DNA of 64,000 nt, taken from the NCBI RefSeq assembly GCF_904849725.1, contig NC_058519.1, forward strand, positions 27,793,874-27,857,873, read 5' to 3'. The notes beneath the pieces were generated by a model. That model saw only the letters and a list, made by a program, of their open reading frames with translations, searched no databases and was not told the origin of the DNA. The translations under genes and the position numbers were made by a program. The first letter of the stretch is position 1. Each line of letters starts with the position of its first letter. Source of the DNA: Hordeum vulgare subsp. vulgare (Eukaryota > Streptophyta > Magnoliopsida > Poales > Poaceae). Below are positions 1 to 12,689 of this stretch, in pieces.

Positions 1-2629
1 ATCTCGTCAAAGGTAAAACTAATCCAGCAAGGCCGCCCGACGTGTCGACGATCCCGATAGGAGTCGCGTACCTCGTTCTCAGGACACGACGGATGAGCGA
101 TGGTTACCACGCCAAATGCCGAGTTGCCCCGGGTAGCATTAATAAGCTGCTCTGTTTTGGACCAACACTCATGAGGAGCACTGGCCCGGGGGTTGATTAA
201 AATAGTCCGCGGGTGCCGGCGGGTCCCTATGCAATTTTATTAGGTGATTAGGCAAAAGTAGTACCAAAGTTGGGCCTTGCCAGACCAGCTTTAATCTAAA
301 ACGAATTATCAAGGGGGTCCCCATAACAACCCCGATCGTGTTAGGAGCGCTCAAATATGGAACATAACACCAGTAGCCGGTAACTAAAGGGGGCAAAGGT
401 GGAACAAAACACCAGGCTAGAAAAGGCCGAGCCTTCCACCTTTTACCAAGTATATAGGTGCATTAAATTAAATAGCTTTTAATATGGTGATATAACAAGG
501 AACCCATGTTTTGCATGGAAGCATCTGCACCTGCAACTAGCAACGCTATCAACAGGGTTAAGCAAGCAGTAACATAGCCAATCAGTGGTTTGCTAGGTCG
601 AACAGGTTGAAGGTTTCATGGCATTGATGAGAGGCTGACATTTAACAGGTGGTAGGCAACGAGACATAAACGTCAGCATCGAGATAACTAGCATGGCAAT
701 GATAGTAATGGTATCTGGGGAAATAATCATCTTGCCTGAGATCCCGCTTGGAAGAAGAATGCCTTCGTGAAGCAGACGAACCGACGTAGTCGAACGGGTC
801 CTCACAATCCGGCACGCTACGGAGCTCTATCGAGACGAAGCAAACCGGAAACACAAATCAACACACGGAATTCACCACATGATGCACAACACATATTATG
901 CATGAGTTACTGGATACATGCAAGTCACGGCATGGCAAATCACACAATCAAACGCTACACATTAAGTGAAGTTCAATATGCACGAGTTGCATATTGACGA
1001 AACTCCACGTTAAATATTTAGTTCACTCCCGGTTAGATACACAGCAATATTAAATGTGATTAAACATGGCAAGAGGTGAAGCGTAATTAAACTACTTATC
1101 TAGGCATTTTAAGTGAGGTCAGAAATGACATATAGCACCTCCAAAATGACCCCACGTGTTAATTTACAATTCTGTTCAGATCTGAACTAATGCATTTAAT
1201 TGGTTGTGAAACAGCAAAAAAATAGGTTCACGTGATTCTACGCGTCTTGGCAAGCAATCTACACATAAGGAACATCTCCAACGGAGCTACGGATCAAAAG
1301 ATACGGACACCGCAAGATATGATGGCATGAATGCAAAATGTGTGCAACGGCGGCTACGAGCACTTCATCACATGCAACCAGCAAGAGAAAATGAAACTGC
1401 ACAAGATTCTAAGCAAGTTTCATGTAGGACACGATCAAAACGGAGCCACGGTTCGAAAACTACGAGCAAAAACAAGAAAACACTACAGTCTGCCAAAACA
1501 GCCACATAGCAACTTCTACGCCCCACAACTACGACTACACAACTCCGATGAGCTCAAGCAAGGCATGGCACGGAAGAGGGCAAAAAGCACTACTACAAAC
1601 ATCTAACAACAACTAGCGTGGCAGCAAGGAGCACTAGGAAAAGAAGACACAAAATGGCATCTCACACACTATTTCAGACTTAGTGAAAATAACACCTCAA
1701 GAAGGTGCAGTTTTCAGCCTGAAGGCATATTGACAGCAGAAAAAACCTAAGCTACAGGACTCCAAATGGCATGAAACTTAACAGCATGCTAGAGAAACAC
1801 AAGGGGTACAACTAACTCCATTGGGACAACTCCAAAAGAGCTACAGATCACAAGATGCAAGCAAGACAAGACAACAACAAAATATAACAGATTCGAGACT
1901 TAGCAATATTTCAGCTCCTCTAAAACAGCACTATTTCTAGCAACTTGAGAGCAAGAAAACAACACCTAAACATGCATTTCTATTGCAACTAAAAATACCA
2001 GGGGCTAGACAAAACATCCAAAAACAACTTCCTAGTTGACAACTAATTCAAACGAGGTACGGAATAAATCCTACGAATTAATCAAAAGGGCATCACGGCA
2101 AAATATCGTGCGAACGAACTTCCTCACACGCTAAAACTAATTGCACAGAAAAATCCATGGGATTTTTCTACCCCGGAAACATATAAAACATGTGGGGTTT
2201 GCAATACTAAATAATGCCACACAATAATGCGAGAGAATATCCTAGACACGAAAAATAATCTAGCGGCAAATCCCTACACGCAAAAATACAAATGACTGCT
2301 CTAAAATACATGCAAAATTGACCCCTAAAACACGAGCATTTAACCTACGGCATACGAGCAATTCATACACGCGAGGAAAATAAATGCGGGCACCTACTTA
2401 TGGAGACAGCACGTAAATCCACGCATTAGGCACTCTAAACGGCGTCAAATAAATATGCAAGTTTCAAATTCGTACTCTACGCGCGAAACTACCACAAAAC
2501 CATATAAAAAACGTCTCGATCCGATCTACGGTTAATAAGTTACGGGCGTTTAAAAATCTAACGTTTATCTGATATTTAATTAAATCCAGAGAAATACCCT
2601 AAAAGGAAAAAAACATCTATCGGGCCTAG

Positions 2630-3440
2630 ACTATGAGCGCTGGATATCTAAAATACGCTCGAGCGATAAATAGAGGTCTGGGGAGGAACCTCACCTTGGG
2701 CTTGGCCCAGGTCGGCGAGGGAGGCAGGCCGGTCAGCGCTGGATGGGCTGGCCCAAGCGGGGTAGGCTGCTGGCGGGGCCGTCGCGCTGGGCGTGGCGGC
2801 TCGCGTCCGAGGCGGCCCGAGCAGACAACGGGCGAGGCGGCGGCAGCGAGGCCCAGAGGTGCTGGTGGGCCGGCCCACACGGGCGAGGAGGCGGCAGCGC
2901 CCGCACGAACTCCTCGTCCCCTCGACCAGGGATCCACGGCGGCGCTGGCAGGGCTCGACGCCGACGGGGGCTGCTGCAGCGGGACGCTAAGGCGACGGGA
3001 GGAGGCGGCGCCTGCCGGATCTGGCCAGACCTCGCCGGATACGGCCGCCGGTGGGCGAGGCAGCAAGGCGGCGACGGGAGGACCGGGGCCCTGGCGGCGG
3101 GGTTGCAGCGGCGAGGGCGAGCAGACTTGCGCGCTCTCCGGCGAGCAGGCTGCCGGCGGCACAGGGGCGGCGCGCTCGGGAGCCGGCGCGGGATCCAGGC
3201 GGCGGGCTGGCAAGGCAAGGGCCGGCGGGGTTGCTGGCCGGCGTGGCGGCGCGGGTGAGGGAGCCATGGGGGAGGCTCGGGGTTGCAGGGGCTCAGGCAC
3301 TCGGCGGCGGCCGGATGGGCCTCGGAGGGCCGCGCGCGGGCTCTGGCGGGCCGGCGGCGCGGGTGGGGAGAGGCTGCTGCGGCTAGGGTTAGGGTTAGGG
3401 AGCGGATCCCGAGGAGGATTAGGGGGGCGCCCAAAATAGG
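2630..3440 (-). other. GC-rich transcribed-leader segment of LTR 1
   Basis: This is an abrupt GC-rich island in an otherwise AT-rich LTR. It lies downstream (minus sense) of the TATA motifs at 3611 and about 3455, so it probably forms the start of the element's RNA. Long ORFs are open on both strands: 268 codons on plus (2633-3439), 224 and 233 codons on minus. They are rich in Ala, Gly, Arg and Pro and have no recognisable domain, as expected from base composition. A short telomere-like run (two TTAGGG-type units, 3386-3400) sits at its edge. Confidence 0.6.
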
Positions 3441-3610
3441 CAGGGAGGGGTGCTTAAATAGGGAAAGGGGCTAGGGTGCAGGGTATCTGGGGTTTTTTCG
3501 ACCCTCCGGACGCGTTCGTGTGGTCCGATCGGAGAGGCGGGTTAGGGATAGGTGGGACACGGAAAATGAGGAGGGATTTGAGGAAGGCTGTCTAAATTGC
3601 ATGGGGGGGG

Positions 3611-3618
3611 TATTTATA
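3611..3618 (-). promoter_or_regulatory. TATA box of LTR 1
   Basis: TATAAATA on the minus strand, about 560 bp inside the LTR's 5' edge at 4181. That is a normal U3 distance for an LTR promoter. A second TATTTAA-like motif lies at about 3455. Confidence 0.5.
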
Positions 3619-4181
3619 AGGAAAAGGGGGCTCGGTTAACCGGAATCGCAATCCGGATCCAACCGCGGGGTCGGATTCGGACGATTCCGAACGCGGGTAT
3701 GGGTACGCGGCCGTGTAGAGGGGATATCCGGAGACGAGAGGGAGAACGGGGGGCGCGGCACGAATTTTTAAAACACCGACAGACGTCCGACGGTAGACCG
3801 AATACAGTGCCGCTACGGGCGATCGTTCGGGTACCAGACGGTCTCCGATCGCGACGAAATCCGACAGGCGGCCTCGCTATAACTAATCACGACCGCACGT
3901 CAGATCTCAACCCGATCAGAGAAAGTTTTCAACACACTTTAAAAACAGGGTTTCGACGGTGCCGCGGGCGCGTGCGTGTGCGATCGGACTCAGAATGGGC
4001 AACCACGAGAACCGGCAACAACTAACGGATGCAAGTTTTGAAAAACGGGCGGCAGCGGAGACGCCGATGCAATGCAGATGATGCGCATGATGCGATGATG
4101 ATGCGACAACTGAAAATACCCACACGACGAAAACGGAAAGAAAAGGGGAAGCTTCTAGAACGTCGGCATCGGGCTGTCACA

Positions 4182-7100
4182 ACTCTCCTACACTACAAGA
4201 GGATCTCGACCCGAGATCCAAGAATGAAAGGGGGAGAGGATGAGAAAGAACAAGAGGCAAAAACTTAGTCGCTTCTTTGACAAACGAGTGAAACCAACGA
4301 TCCTTGAAGGTTGCCAAGAGATGATGAATGACATGAGAAAGAAGCAAGAATTCACGGAAAATTTCGGCAGCACTTCGGTAGGAAAAGGGGACAAAAAAAA
4401 TAAATTCGATAAGATGAAAGAAATAGACCATATTCACAACAAACAAGTAAATAGAGCAAGGGAACACCATGATCTTGATAGAATAACAAGATAGACCCAA
4501 AGGAGCAGTATCACAATGCCTCCGGAACAAGAGAATATGAACTAGCTCATACGGAAGAAGAGAATGAAGAAAAAAGAATGACAACTACCATCACAATAGA
4601 ATTGAAGAGCCTCCGAATAGAGAATTGACATAGTAGTTTTAAAACCAACAACGAAAGAACCAGATAGTAGTGGGCTTATGAAAATCATCTCAACAAATAT
4701 GAGGTGACAAACAACCACTAAAAGGAAGAAGGACAGATGAAAGCAAAGATATGAAAACTTCTTACACCGAGAGGATACATTGAGAACTGGGATTAATGAC
4801 AAGCACCATGATAGCAACAATCCATAGGAAAAGCTTTAGGTGAAATCCAAACCAAGATAGCTCAATGAAGGAATCATGGGTTGAAAATAACTCAACACCA
4901 TAGAATCGGTGGGTTTAATTATCTCATTCTTGAAAGAAAATCTCTTCGAGGCTCCTACACTAACAAGAAGGCTATAATGCCACCTCCAAGGATAAAGGAA
5001 GAACAAATGCACTTGGGAATGCAAGGGAACAGATACTTGAGGTCCTCCAACAAGAATCTTGAAGAATACTTTGAGATAGAATTGAAAACTTGATGAACCA
5101 CCATGAAGGACCACCGTATACAAATGAATGATGCAAAGACATGAAGGTGGAAAGAATAAGATTATGACCTTGCGAGGATTTAGATGAAGCCTCACAAAGA
5201 GATACTTGATAGAACTTGGAACTCCGGAAAAGAAAAGATAAGAACACTTGAGAAAAGGAATTGATATCACGAGCCACTCCGGAAGAAGAATTGAAATCTC
5301 TTTGAAGAAGGAAGAACAAGAATAAGAATTATGTTATGCTCATCCTTCATCAAGTGTAATTGATGACAAGCAACGGATCTAGCATACAACTTATTCCTCT
5401 TAAAGAGATTGAGGAGAGATATGAGCACAAGCTAGAAGAAGTCTTGAAGGAGACACCGATGATAATTGAAATAATGAGGCAACCATGAATGAATGGAGAT
5501 ACAAGAGAACGAAGAGATCATGAGCCACCTGAGAGAAAAAACTAGAACACGACACTAGAATAATTGAGAGACGAACGAAGAGACAACAATTGAGACGAAT
5601 TGAGGATGAAAGCTGAAAGCTGAGAACGAAGATTCTTCTAAAATGATGGCCTTCAAAGGAACGAGAAATAAAAAACAACTTAGAAATGCACCGGATAGCA
5701 AGAAAGGGATTACTCATGATAGAAACAATTGAAGATGATAGCACCAAGCTGAAATGATGAATCTCCAAGAGAATGGACCAAGATTCGAGAAAAACACTCC
5801 TTCGAATTTGCAAGCTAAGAATGATGACGAGGAACAACACCAAGAATAGCTGAGACCTCCGGAATAAAGAAGAATGCAAGATTGAGCCAAATTTGAGAAT
5901 TAATTAAATGGATCTTGAAGAAAGAATATGACTGATGAAATCCATACTTACGTCATAGTTGAAAAGAATTAAGGATCTCCGGAAAAGATTAAAGAGCCAG
6001 GTAAGATCCTGGGAAAGAACCTGTGGGTTATGGGCCCACTCAAAGAAACCACCGTTAGAAAAGATTGCTAGAACGAGAGATATTGCACCGGTATGAAGAG
6101 AACTAGATGAGGTTGAGAACCTCAAAATAATTAAAAGAATTGAAAACTCGAAACTCAGAGATATCTTCAGCACTCCGGATAGAAAAAAGAGAGGAATGAA
6201 TAGCAAGATAGGCTCATATCAATCCCAACATAGGAAGAATTACAAGGATAAAAGGGATATGATGAACACGGATATCTGAATTAAATTCACCGGGTAAGAG
6301 AGAAAGAACAGATAGCGGAAGCACAATGAAAAGGAAACTCTTGGATGAAAATTGAATCACTGAGAAAAGGGCGGGAGGGTGGGGAAAAACAAAGACAACT
6401 CGGAACAGATGAGACAAACTCCGGTAAAAATTGAGAAAATGATCTGCAACATTTTGAGAGGATTGAATTCACTGAAGAGAAGCACACCAGTTGAAAAAAG
6501 AATTGATATGACGACTCCGGTTGACAAGAATTAACAAGAGAATTGATTAAGCCAAAGGATTTGCATTCTGACATAAAAAATATGAGAACACAGATTAGGA
6601 AAGATCTGAAATCACCACTTGACATCGAAGCAACACGAATTACCACAATCAACAAAACAAAGGGATGAGGCTTACGAAACAAGCCATAAAAAACTCATGA
6701 GAAAGATTTCCGTTCGATATTTTCGTGGACAGGATCGCACGGGCACGATTTATAGAAGCCATCAAGTGCAAGGCAGTGCACCTGACATACGAAGCGTCCC
6801 CGAGTCGTAGCAAGCTACAAGGACTCTTTAAGACACAACGTGTACCGCTGTAAGTCGATCGTGAACAAACGAATCCACTAGATGTCGAACCCCAACCTAA
6901 CATCATGCATTTGTTGGAAGATTGTCCTATAAGCAACTACTTGAATTCCCACCGATGAATTCCCGAAATATCTGGTCATGCAATCTGGTACACGGATACA
7001 AGGAGTAATAATCACTCAACTCCTATACTAACCCGTCATCTGTATCACATCCGTCAACACACGACCAGAATCTCAGACCTTCATCTACAACAGACCCTCG

Positions 7101-7560
7101 TGATCACAACGATACAAAGTATGGCAGTACTCCCGAACAATCTGCACCAGTACTGGGGACATCGGGGTTATCTCGCCACTAATAGTATTGAAGCAATTAC
7201 GAACATCCTTCGTTCTGAGATACTAAGAAATCTGAATGATAACGATGTGCTCAAGAATCCCCTGGAGCTCAACTCCCTGGAAGAAGATCAAGTCAGACAG
7301 GAGGCACCAAGACAGAACTCCGTCACATCGGCATTATATAGATTACAAAAATATCCGCGTGATCCTAAATTTTTTTGAGTGGGAAGAGAAGTAGAGTAAA
7401 TTATTACGTCGAGATTCCTCACCAGAGCATAGAAGAGGAGAAAAAAGTGTCCTACTCTCCGATATATAACTAAGACTCAAATAGTTTTTCACTAGACTCG
7501 ACTCGGCCAAGTTCGATCAAAAAGGGGGCTCCTAGGTCGGTCCTTGCTCTGATACCAACT
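4182..7560 (-). other. Non-coding internal domain 1 of the LARD
   Basis: This is 3379 bp between LTR1 and LTR2, the same length as the second copy. Read on the plus strand it is purine-rich with many 'gaattgaa' and 'ctccgga' words. Short ORFs on both strands lack any gag, protease, integrase or reverse-transcriptase motif. It differs from the second copy at about a dozen positions by eye, including compensating 1-bp indels. In LARDs the internal domain is conserved as RNA rather than protein, which fits. The primer site is at its right end and a weak purine tract (AGGAGAG on minus) at its left end. Confidence 0.75.
7546..7558 (-). promoter_or_regulatory. Primer binding site (initiator Met-tRNA type), copy 1
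   Basis: On the minus strand this reads TTGGTATCAGAGC two bases after the LTR end GTGACA. This is the classic plant retrotransposon site complementary to the 3' end of initiator tRNA-Met. It fixes the element's orientation. Confidence 0.85.
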
Positions 7561-10500
7561 TGACACGCCCAAGATGCGACCCTATCCTCAATTTGGCACG
7601 AGGACCTCGTCAGGGATAGAAGCGCATCTCGTCGTGTCGCAAGAATGGATATCGTTACAAGTACATGTACTGAAAAGAAGAGATATATATAAAGAGTTGG
7701 CTTACACTCGCCGCAAGCTACACCAGAGTCACATCAGTACATTACATAACCATCAAGAGTAAGAGCAGGGTCCGACTACGGACGAAAATAAACGACAAAA
7801 GAAGAACGACGTCCATCCTTGCTCTCCCAGGCTGCGGGCCTGGAACCCATCCTAGATCGATGAAGAAGAAGAAGAAGAAGAAGAAGCAAATCCAAATGAA
7901 CAATCAACGCGCTCGCGTCATGTAACCTTTACCTGTACCTGCAACTGGTGTTGTAGTAATCTGTGAGCCACAGGGGACTCAGCATTCTCATTTCCAAAGG
8001 TATCAAGACTAGCAAAGCTTAATGGGTGAGGCAAGGTTAAGTGGTGAGGTAGCGGCAGCGGCTAAGCATATATTTGGTGGCTAACTTACGAGTACCAGAA
8101 ATAAGAGGGGGGAGATCTACGCATAACGGACGTGAACTACTGGTGATCAAATGAATGATCCTGAACACCTACCTACGTCAGACATAACCCCACCGTGTCC
8201 TCGATCGGAGAAGGAACTCACGAAAGAGACAGTCACGGTTACGCACACGGTGAGCATATTTTAATTAAGTTAACTTTAAGTTATCTAGAACCAGTGTTAA
8301 ACAAAGCTTCCACGTTGCCACATAACCGCGGGCACAGCTTTCCGAAAGATTTAACCCTGCAGGGGTGCTCCAACTAGTCCATCACAAATTACCACAAGCC
8401 GCATAGAAATCCTCAATCATGAAGCTCGCGATCTCGTCGGATTCCCTAGTGGAAAACCTCAACTCTGAGATTACCCAAAGCATCACCGGAATCCCGATGC
8501 ACAAGATATCTCGTCAAAGGTAAAACTAATCCAGCAAGGCCGCCCGACGTGTCGACGATCCCGATAGGAGTCGCGTACCTCGTTCTCAGGACACGACGGA
8601 TGAGCGATGGTTACCACGCCAAATGCCGAGTTGCCCCGGGTAGCATTAATAAGCTGCTCTGTTTTGGACCAACACTCATGAGGAGCACTGGCCCGGGGGT
8701 TGATTAAAATAGTCCGCGGGTGCCGGCGGGTCCCTATGCAATTTTATTAGGTGATTAGGCAAAAGTAGTACCAAAGTTGGGCCTTGCCAGACCAGCTTTA
8801 ATCTAAAACGAATTATCAAGGGGGTCCCCATAACAACCCCGATCGTGTTAGGAGCGCTCAAATATGGAACATAACACCAGTAGCCGGTAACTAAAGGGGG
8901 CAAAGGTGGAACAAAACACCAGGCTAGAAAAGGCCGAGCCTTCCACCTTTTACCAAGTATATAGGTGCATTAAATTAAATAGCTTTTAATATGGTGATAT
9001 AACAAGGAACCCATGTTTTGCATGGAAGCATCTGCACCTGCAACTAGCAACGCTATCAACAGGGTTAAGCAAGCAGTAACATAGCCAATCAGTGGTTTGC
9101 TAGGTCGAACAGGTTGAAGGTTTCATGGCATTGATGAGAGGCTGACATTTAACAGGTGGTAGGCAACGAGACATAAACGTCAGCATCGAGATAACTAGCA
9201 TGGCAATGATAGTAATGGTATCTGGGGAAATAATCATCTTGCCTGAGATCCCGCTTGGAAGAAGAATGCCTTCGTGAAGCAGACGAACCGACGTAGTCGA
9301 ACGGGTCCTCACAATCCGGCACGCTACGGAGCTCTATCGAGACGAAGCAAACCGGAAACACAAATCAACACACGGAATTCACCACATGATGCACAACACA
9401 TATTATGCATGAGTTACTGGATACATGCAAGTCACGGCATGGCAAATCACACAATCAAACGCTACACATTAAGTGAAGTTCAATATGCACGAGTTGCATA
9501 TTGACGAAACTCCACGTTAAATATTTAGTTCACTCCCGGTTAGATACACAGCAATATTAAATGTGATTAAACATGGCAAGAGGTGAAGCGTAATTAAACT
9601 ACTTATCTAGGCATTTTAAGTGAGGTCAGAAATGACATATAGCACCTCCAAAATGACCCCACGTGTTAATTTACAATTCTGTTCAGATCTGAACTAATGC
9701 ATTTAATTGGTTGTGAAACAGCAAAAAAATAGGTTCACGTGATTCTACGCGTCTTGGCAAGCAATCTACACATAAGGAACATCTCCAACGGAGCTACGGA
9801 TCAAAAGATACGGACACCGCAAGATATGATGGCATGAATGCAAAATGTGTGCAACGGCGGCTACGAGCACTTCATCACATGCAACCAGCAAGAGAAAATG
9901 AAACTGCACAAGATTCTAAGCAAGTTTCATGTAGGACACGATCAAAACGGAGCCACGGTTCGAAAACTACGAGCAAAAACAAGAAAACACTACAGTCTGC
10001 CAAAACAGCCACATAGCAACTTCTACGCCCCACAACTACGACTACACAACTCCGATGAGCTCAAGCAAGGCATGGCACGGAAGAGGGCAAAAAGCACTAC
10101 TACAAACATCTAACAACAACTAGCGTGGCAGCAAGGAGCACTAGGAAAAGAAGACACAAAATGGCATCTCACACACTATTTCAGACTTAGTGAAAATAAC
10201 ACCTCAAGAAGGTGCAGTTTTCAGCCTGAAGGCATATTGACAGCAGAAAAAACCTAAGCTACAGGACTCCAAATGGCATGAAACTTAACAGCATGCTAGA
10301 GAAACACAAGGGGTACAACTAACTCCATTGGGACAACTCCAAAAGAGCTACAGATCACAAGATGCAAGCAAGACAAGACAGCAACAAAATATAACAGATT
10401 CGAGACTTAGCAATATTTCAGCTCCTCTAAAACAGCACTATTTCTAGCAACTTGAGAGCAAGAAAACAACACCTAAACATGCATTTCTATTGCAACTAAA

Positions 10501-11136
10501 AATACCAGGGGCTAGACAAAACATCCAAAAACAACTTCCTAGTTGACAACTAATTCAAACGAGGTACGGAATAAATCCTACGAATTAATCAAAAGGGCAT
10601 CACGGCAAAATATCGTGCGAACGAACTTCCTCACACGCTAAAACTAATTGCACAGAAAAATCCATGGGATTTTTCTACCCCGGAAACATATAAAACATGT
10701 GGGGTTTGCAATACTAAATAATGCCACACAATAATGCGAGAGAATATCCTAGACACGAAAAATAATCTAGCGGCAAATCCCTACACGCAAAAATACAAAT
10801 GACTGCTCTAAAATACATGCAAAATTGACCCCTAAAACACGAGCATTTAACCTACGGCATACGAGCAATTCATACACGCGAGGAAAATAAATGCGGGCAC
10901 CTACTTATGGAGACAGCACGTAAATCCACGCATTAGGCACTCTAAACGGCATCAAATAAATATGCAAGTTTCAAATTCGTACTCTACGCGCGAAACTACC
11001 ACAAAACCATATAAAAAACGTCTCGATCCGATCTACGGTTAATAAGTTACGGGCGTTTAAAAATCTAACGTTTATCTGATATTTAATTAAATCCAGAGAA
11101 ATACCCTAAAAGGAAAAAAACATCTATCGGGCCTAG

Positions 11137-11947
11137 ACTATGAGCGCTGGATATCTAAAATACGCTCGAGCGATAAATAGAGGTCTGGGGAGGAACCTCA
11201 CCTTGGGCTTGGCCCAGGTCGGCGAGGGAGGCAGGCCGGTCAGCGCTGGATGGGCTGGCCCAAGCGGGGTAGGCTGCTGGCGGGGCCGTCGCGCTGGGCG
11301 TGGCGGCTCGCGTCCGAGGCGGCCCGAGCAGACAACGGGCGAGGCGGCGGCAGCGAGGCCCAGAGGTGTTGGTGGGCCGGCCCACACGGGCGAGGAGGCG
11401 GCAGCGCCCGCACGAACTCCTCGTCCCCTCGACCAGGGATCCACGGCGGCGCTGGCAGGGCTCGACGCCGACGGGGGCTGCTGCAGCGGGACGCTAAGGC
11501 GACGGGAGGAGGCGGCGCCTGCCGGATCTGGCCAGACCTCGCCGGATACGGCCGCCGGTGGGCGAGGCAGCAAGGCGGCGACGGGAGGACCGGGGCCCTG
11601 GCGGCGGGGTTGCAGCGGCGAGGGCGAGCAGACTTGCGCGCTCTCCGGCGAGCAGGCTGCCGGCGGCACAGGGGCGGCGCGCTCGGGAGCCGGCGCGGGA
11701 TCCAGGCGGCGGGCTGGCAAGGCAAGGGCCGGCGGGGTTGCTGGCCGGCGTGGTGGCGCGGGTGAGGGAGCCATGGGGGAGGCTCGGGGTTGCAGGGGCT
11801 CAGGCACTCGGCGGCGGCCGGATGGGCCTCGGAGGGCCGCGCGCGGGCTCTGGCGGGCCGGCGGCGCGGGTGGGGAGAGGCTGCTGCGGCTAGGGTTAGG
11901 GTTAGGGAGCGGATCCCGAGGAGGATTAGGGGGGCGCCCAAAATAGG
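11137..11947 (-). other. GC-rich transcribed-leader segment of LTR 2
   Basis: Equivalent of 2630-3440, with the same overlapping long ORFs on both strands (plus 11140-11946; minus 11133-11807 and 11240-11941). A few base changes alter single residues without disrupting the frames. No protein domain is recognisable. Confidence 0.6.
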
Positions 11948-12118
11948 CAGGGAGGGGTGCTTAAATAGGGAAAGGGGCTAGGGTGCAGGGTATCTGGGGG
12001 TTTTTCGACCCTCCGGACGCGTTCGTGTGGTCCGATCGGAGAGGCGGGTTAGGGATAGGTGGGACACGGAAAATGAGGAGAGATTTGAGGAAGGCTGTCT
12101 AAATTGCATGGGGGGGGG

Positions 12119-12126
12119 TATTTATA
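12119..12126 (-). promoter_or_regulatory. TATA box of LTR 2
   Basis: TATAAATA on the minus strand at the position equivalent to 3611-3618, followed on the minus strand by a run of C. Confidence 0.5.
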
Positions 12127-12689
12127 AGGAAAAGGGGGCTCGGTTAACCGGAATCGCAATCCGGATCCAACCGCGGGGTCGGATTCGGACGATTCCGAAC
12201 GCGGGTATGGGTACGCGGCCGTGTAGAGGGGATATCCGGAGACGAGAGGGAGAACGGGGGGCGCGGCACGAATTTTTAAAACACCGACAGACGTCCGACG
12301 GTAGACCGAATACAGTGCCGCTACGGGCGATCGTTCGGGTACCAGACGGTCTCCGATCGCGACGAAATCCGACAGGCGGCCTCGCTATAACTAATCACGA
12401 CCGCACGTCAAATCTCAACCCGATCAGAGAAAGTTTTCAACACACTTTAAAAACAGGGTTTCGACGGTGCCGCGGGCGCGTGCGTGTGCGATCGGACTCA
12501 GAATGGGCAACCACGAGAACCGGCAACAACTAACGGATGCAAGTTTTGAAAAACGGGCGGCAGCGGAGACGCCGATGCAATGCAGATGATGCGCATGATG
12601 CGATGATGATGCGACAACTGAAAATACCCGCACGACGAAAACGGAAAGAAAAGGGGAAGCTTCTAGAACGTCGGCATCGGGCTGTCACA

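Larger units (their letters stand above)
1..4181 (-). repeat. LTR 1 of the Sukkula-like array (truncated by window edge)
   Basis: This matches LTR2 from 8508 onward, so about 947 bp of its left (U5) side lies outside the window. The right end is gggctgtcaca, the complement of the LTR start TGTGACAGCCC. By eye about nine single-base differences separate it from LTR2 over 4.18 kb. It is the downstream (3') LTR in the element's minus orientation. It holds a TATA motif and a GC-rich leader annotated separately. The remaining 1-2620 is AT-rich with only short ORFs that carry no known domain. Confidence 0.85.
7561..12689 (-). repeat. LTR 2 (middle LTR) of the Sukkula-like array
   Basis: A complete LTR of 5129 bp. 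On the plus strand it starts tgacacgccc, where LTR3 has tgtcacgccc, and ends gggctgtcaca, so the element-sense ends are TGTGACAGCCC and GGCGTG(T/A)CA. It is flanked on both sides by internal domains, the signature of an array rather than of independent insertions. Its composition follows LTR1: AT-rich left part, GC-rich island at 11137-11947, TATA motif at 12119. It resembles LTR1 far more closely than LTR3. Confidence 0.85.

Noticed and set aside
3386..3400. Interstitial telomere
   Set aside because: Only two or three TTAGGG-like units, and plant telomeres are TTTAGGG. A short leader box repeated in each LTR.
2633..3439. Long ORFs on both strands in the GC-rich LTR island (268, 233 and 224 codons)
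   Set aside because: Open frames on both strands at once, biased Ala/Gly/Arg/Pro content, no domain, and broken in LTR3. Base composition explains them.
5400..5879. 159-codon minus ORF in LARD internal domain 1
   Set aside because: A 1-bp deletion in the otherwise near-identical second copy truncates it. No domain.
7100..7378. 92-codon plus ORF, conserved in both internal domains
   Set aside because: It is antisense to the element and conserved only because the copies are recent. No recognisable protein.
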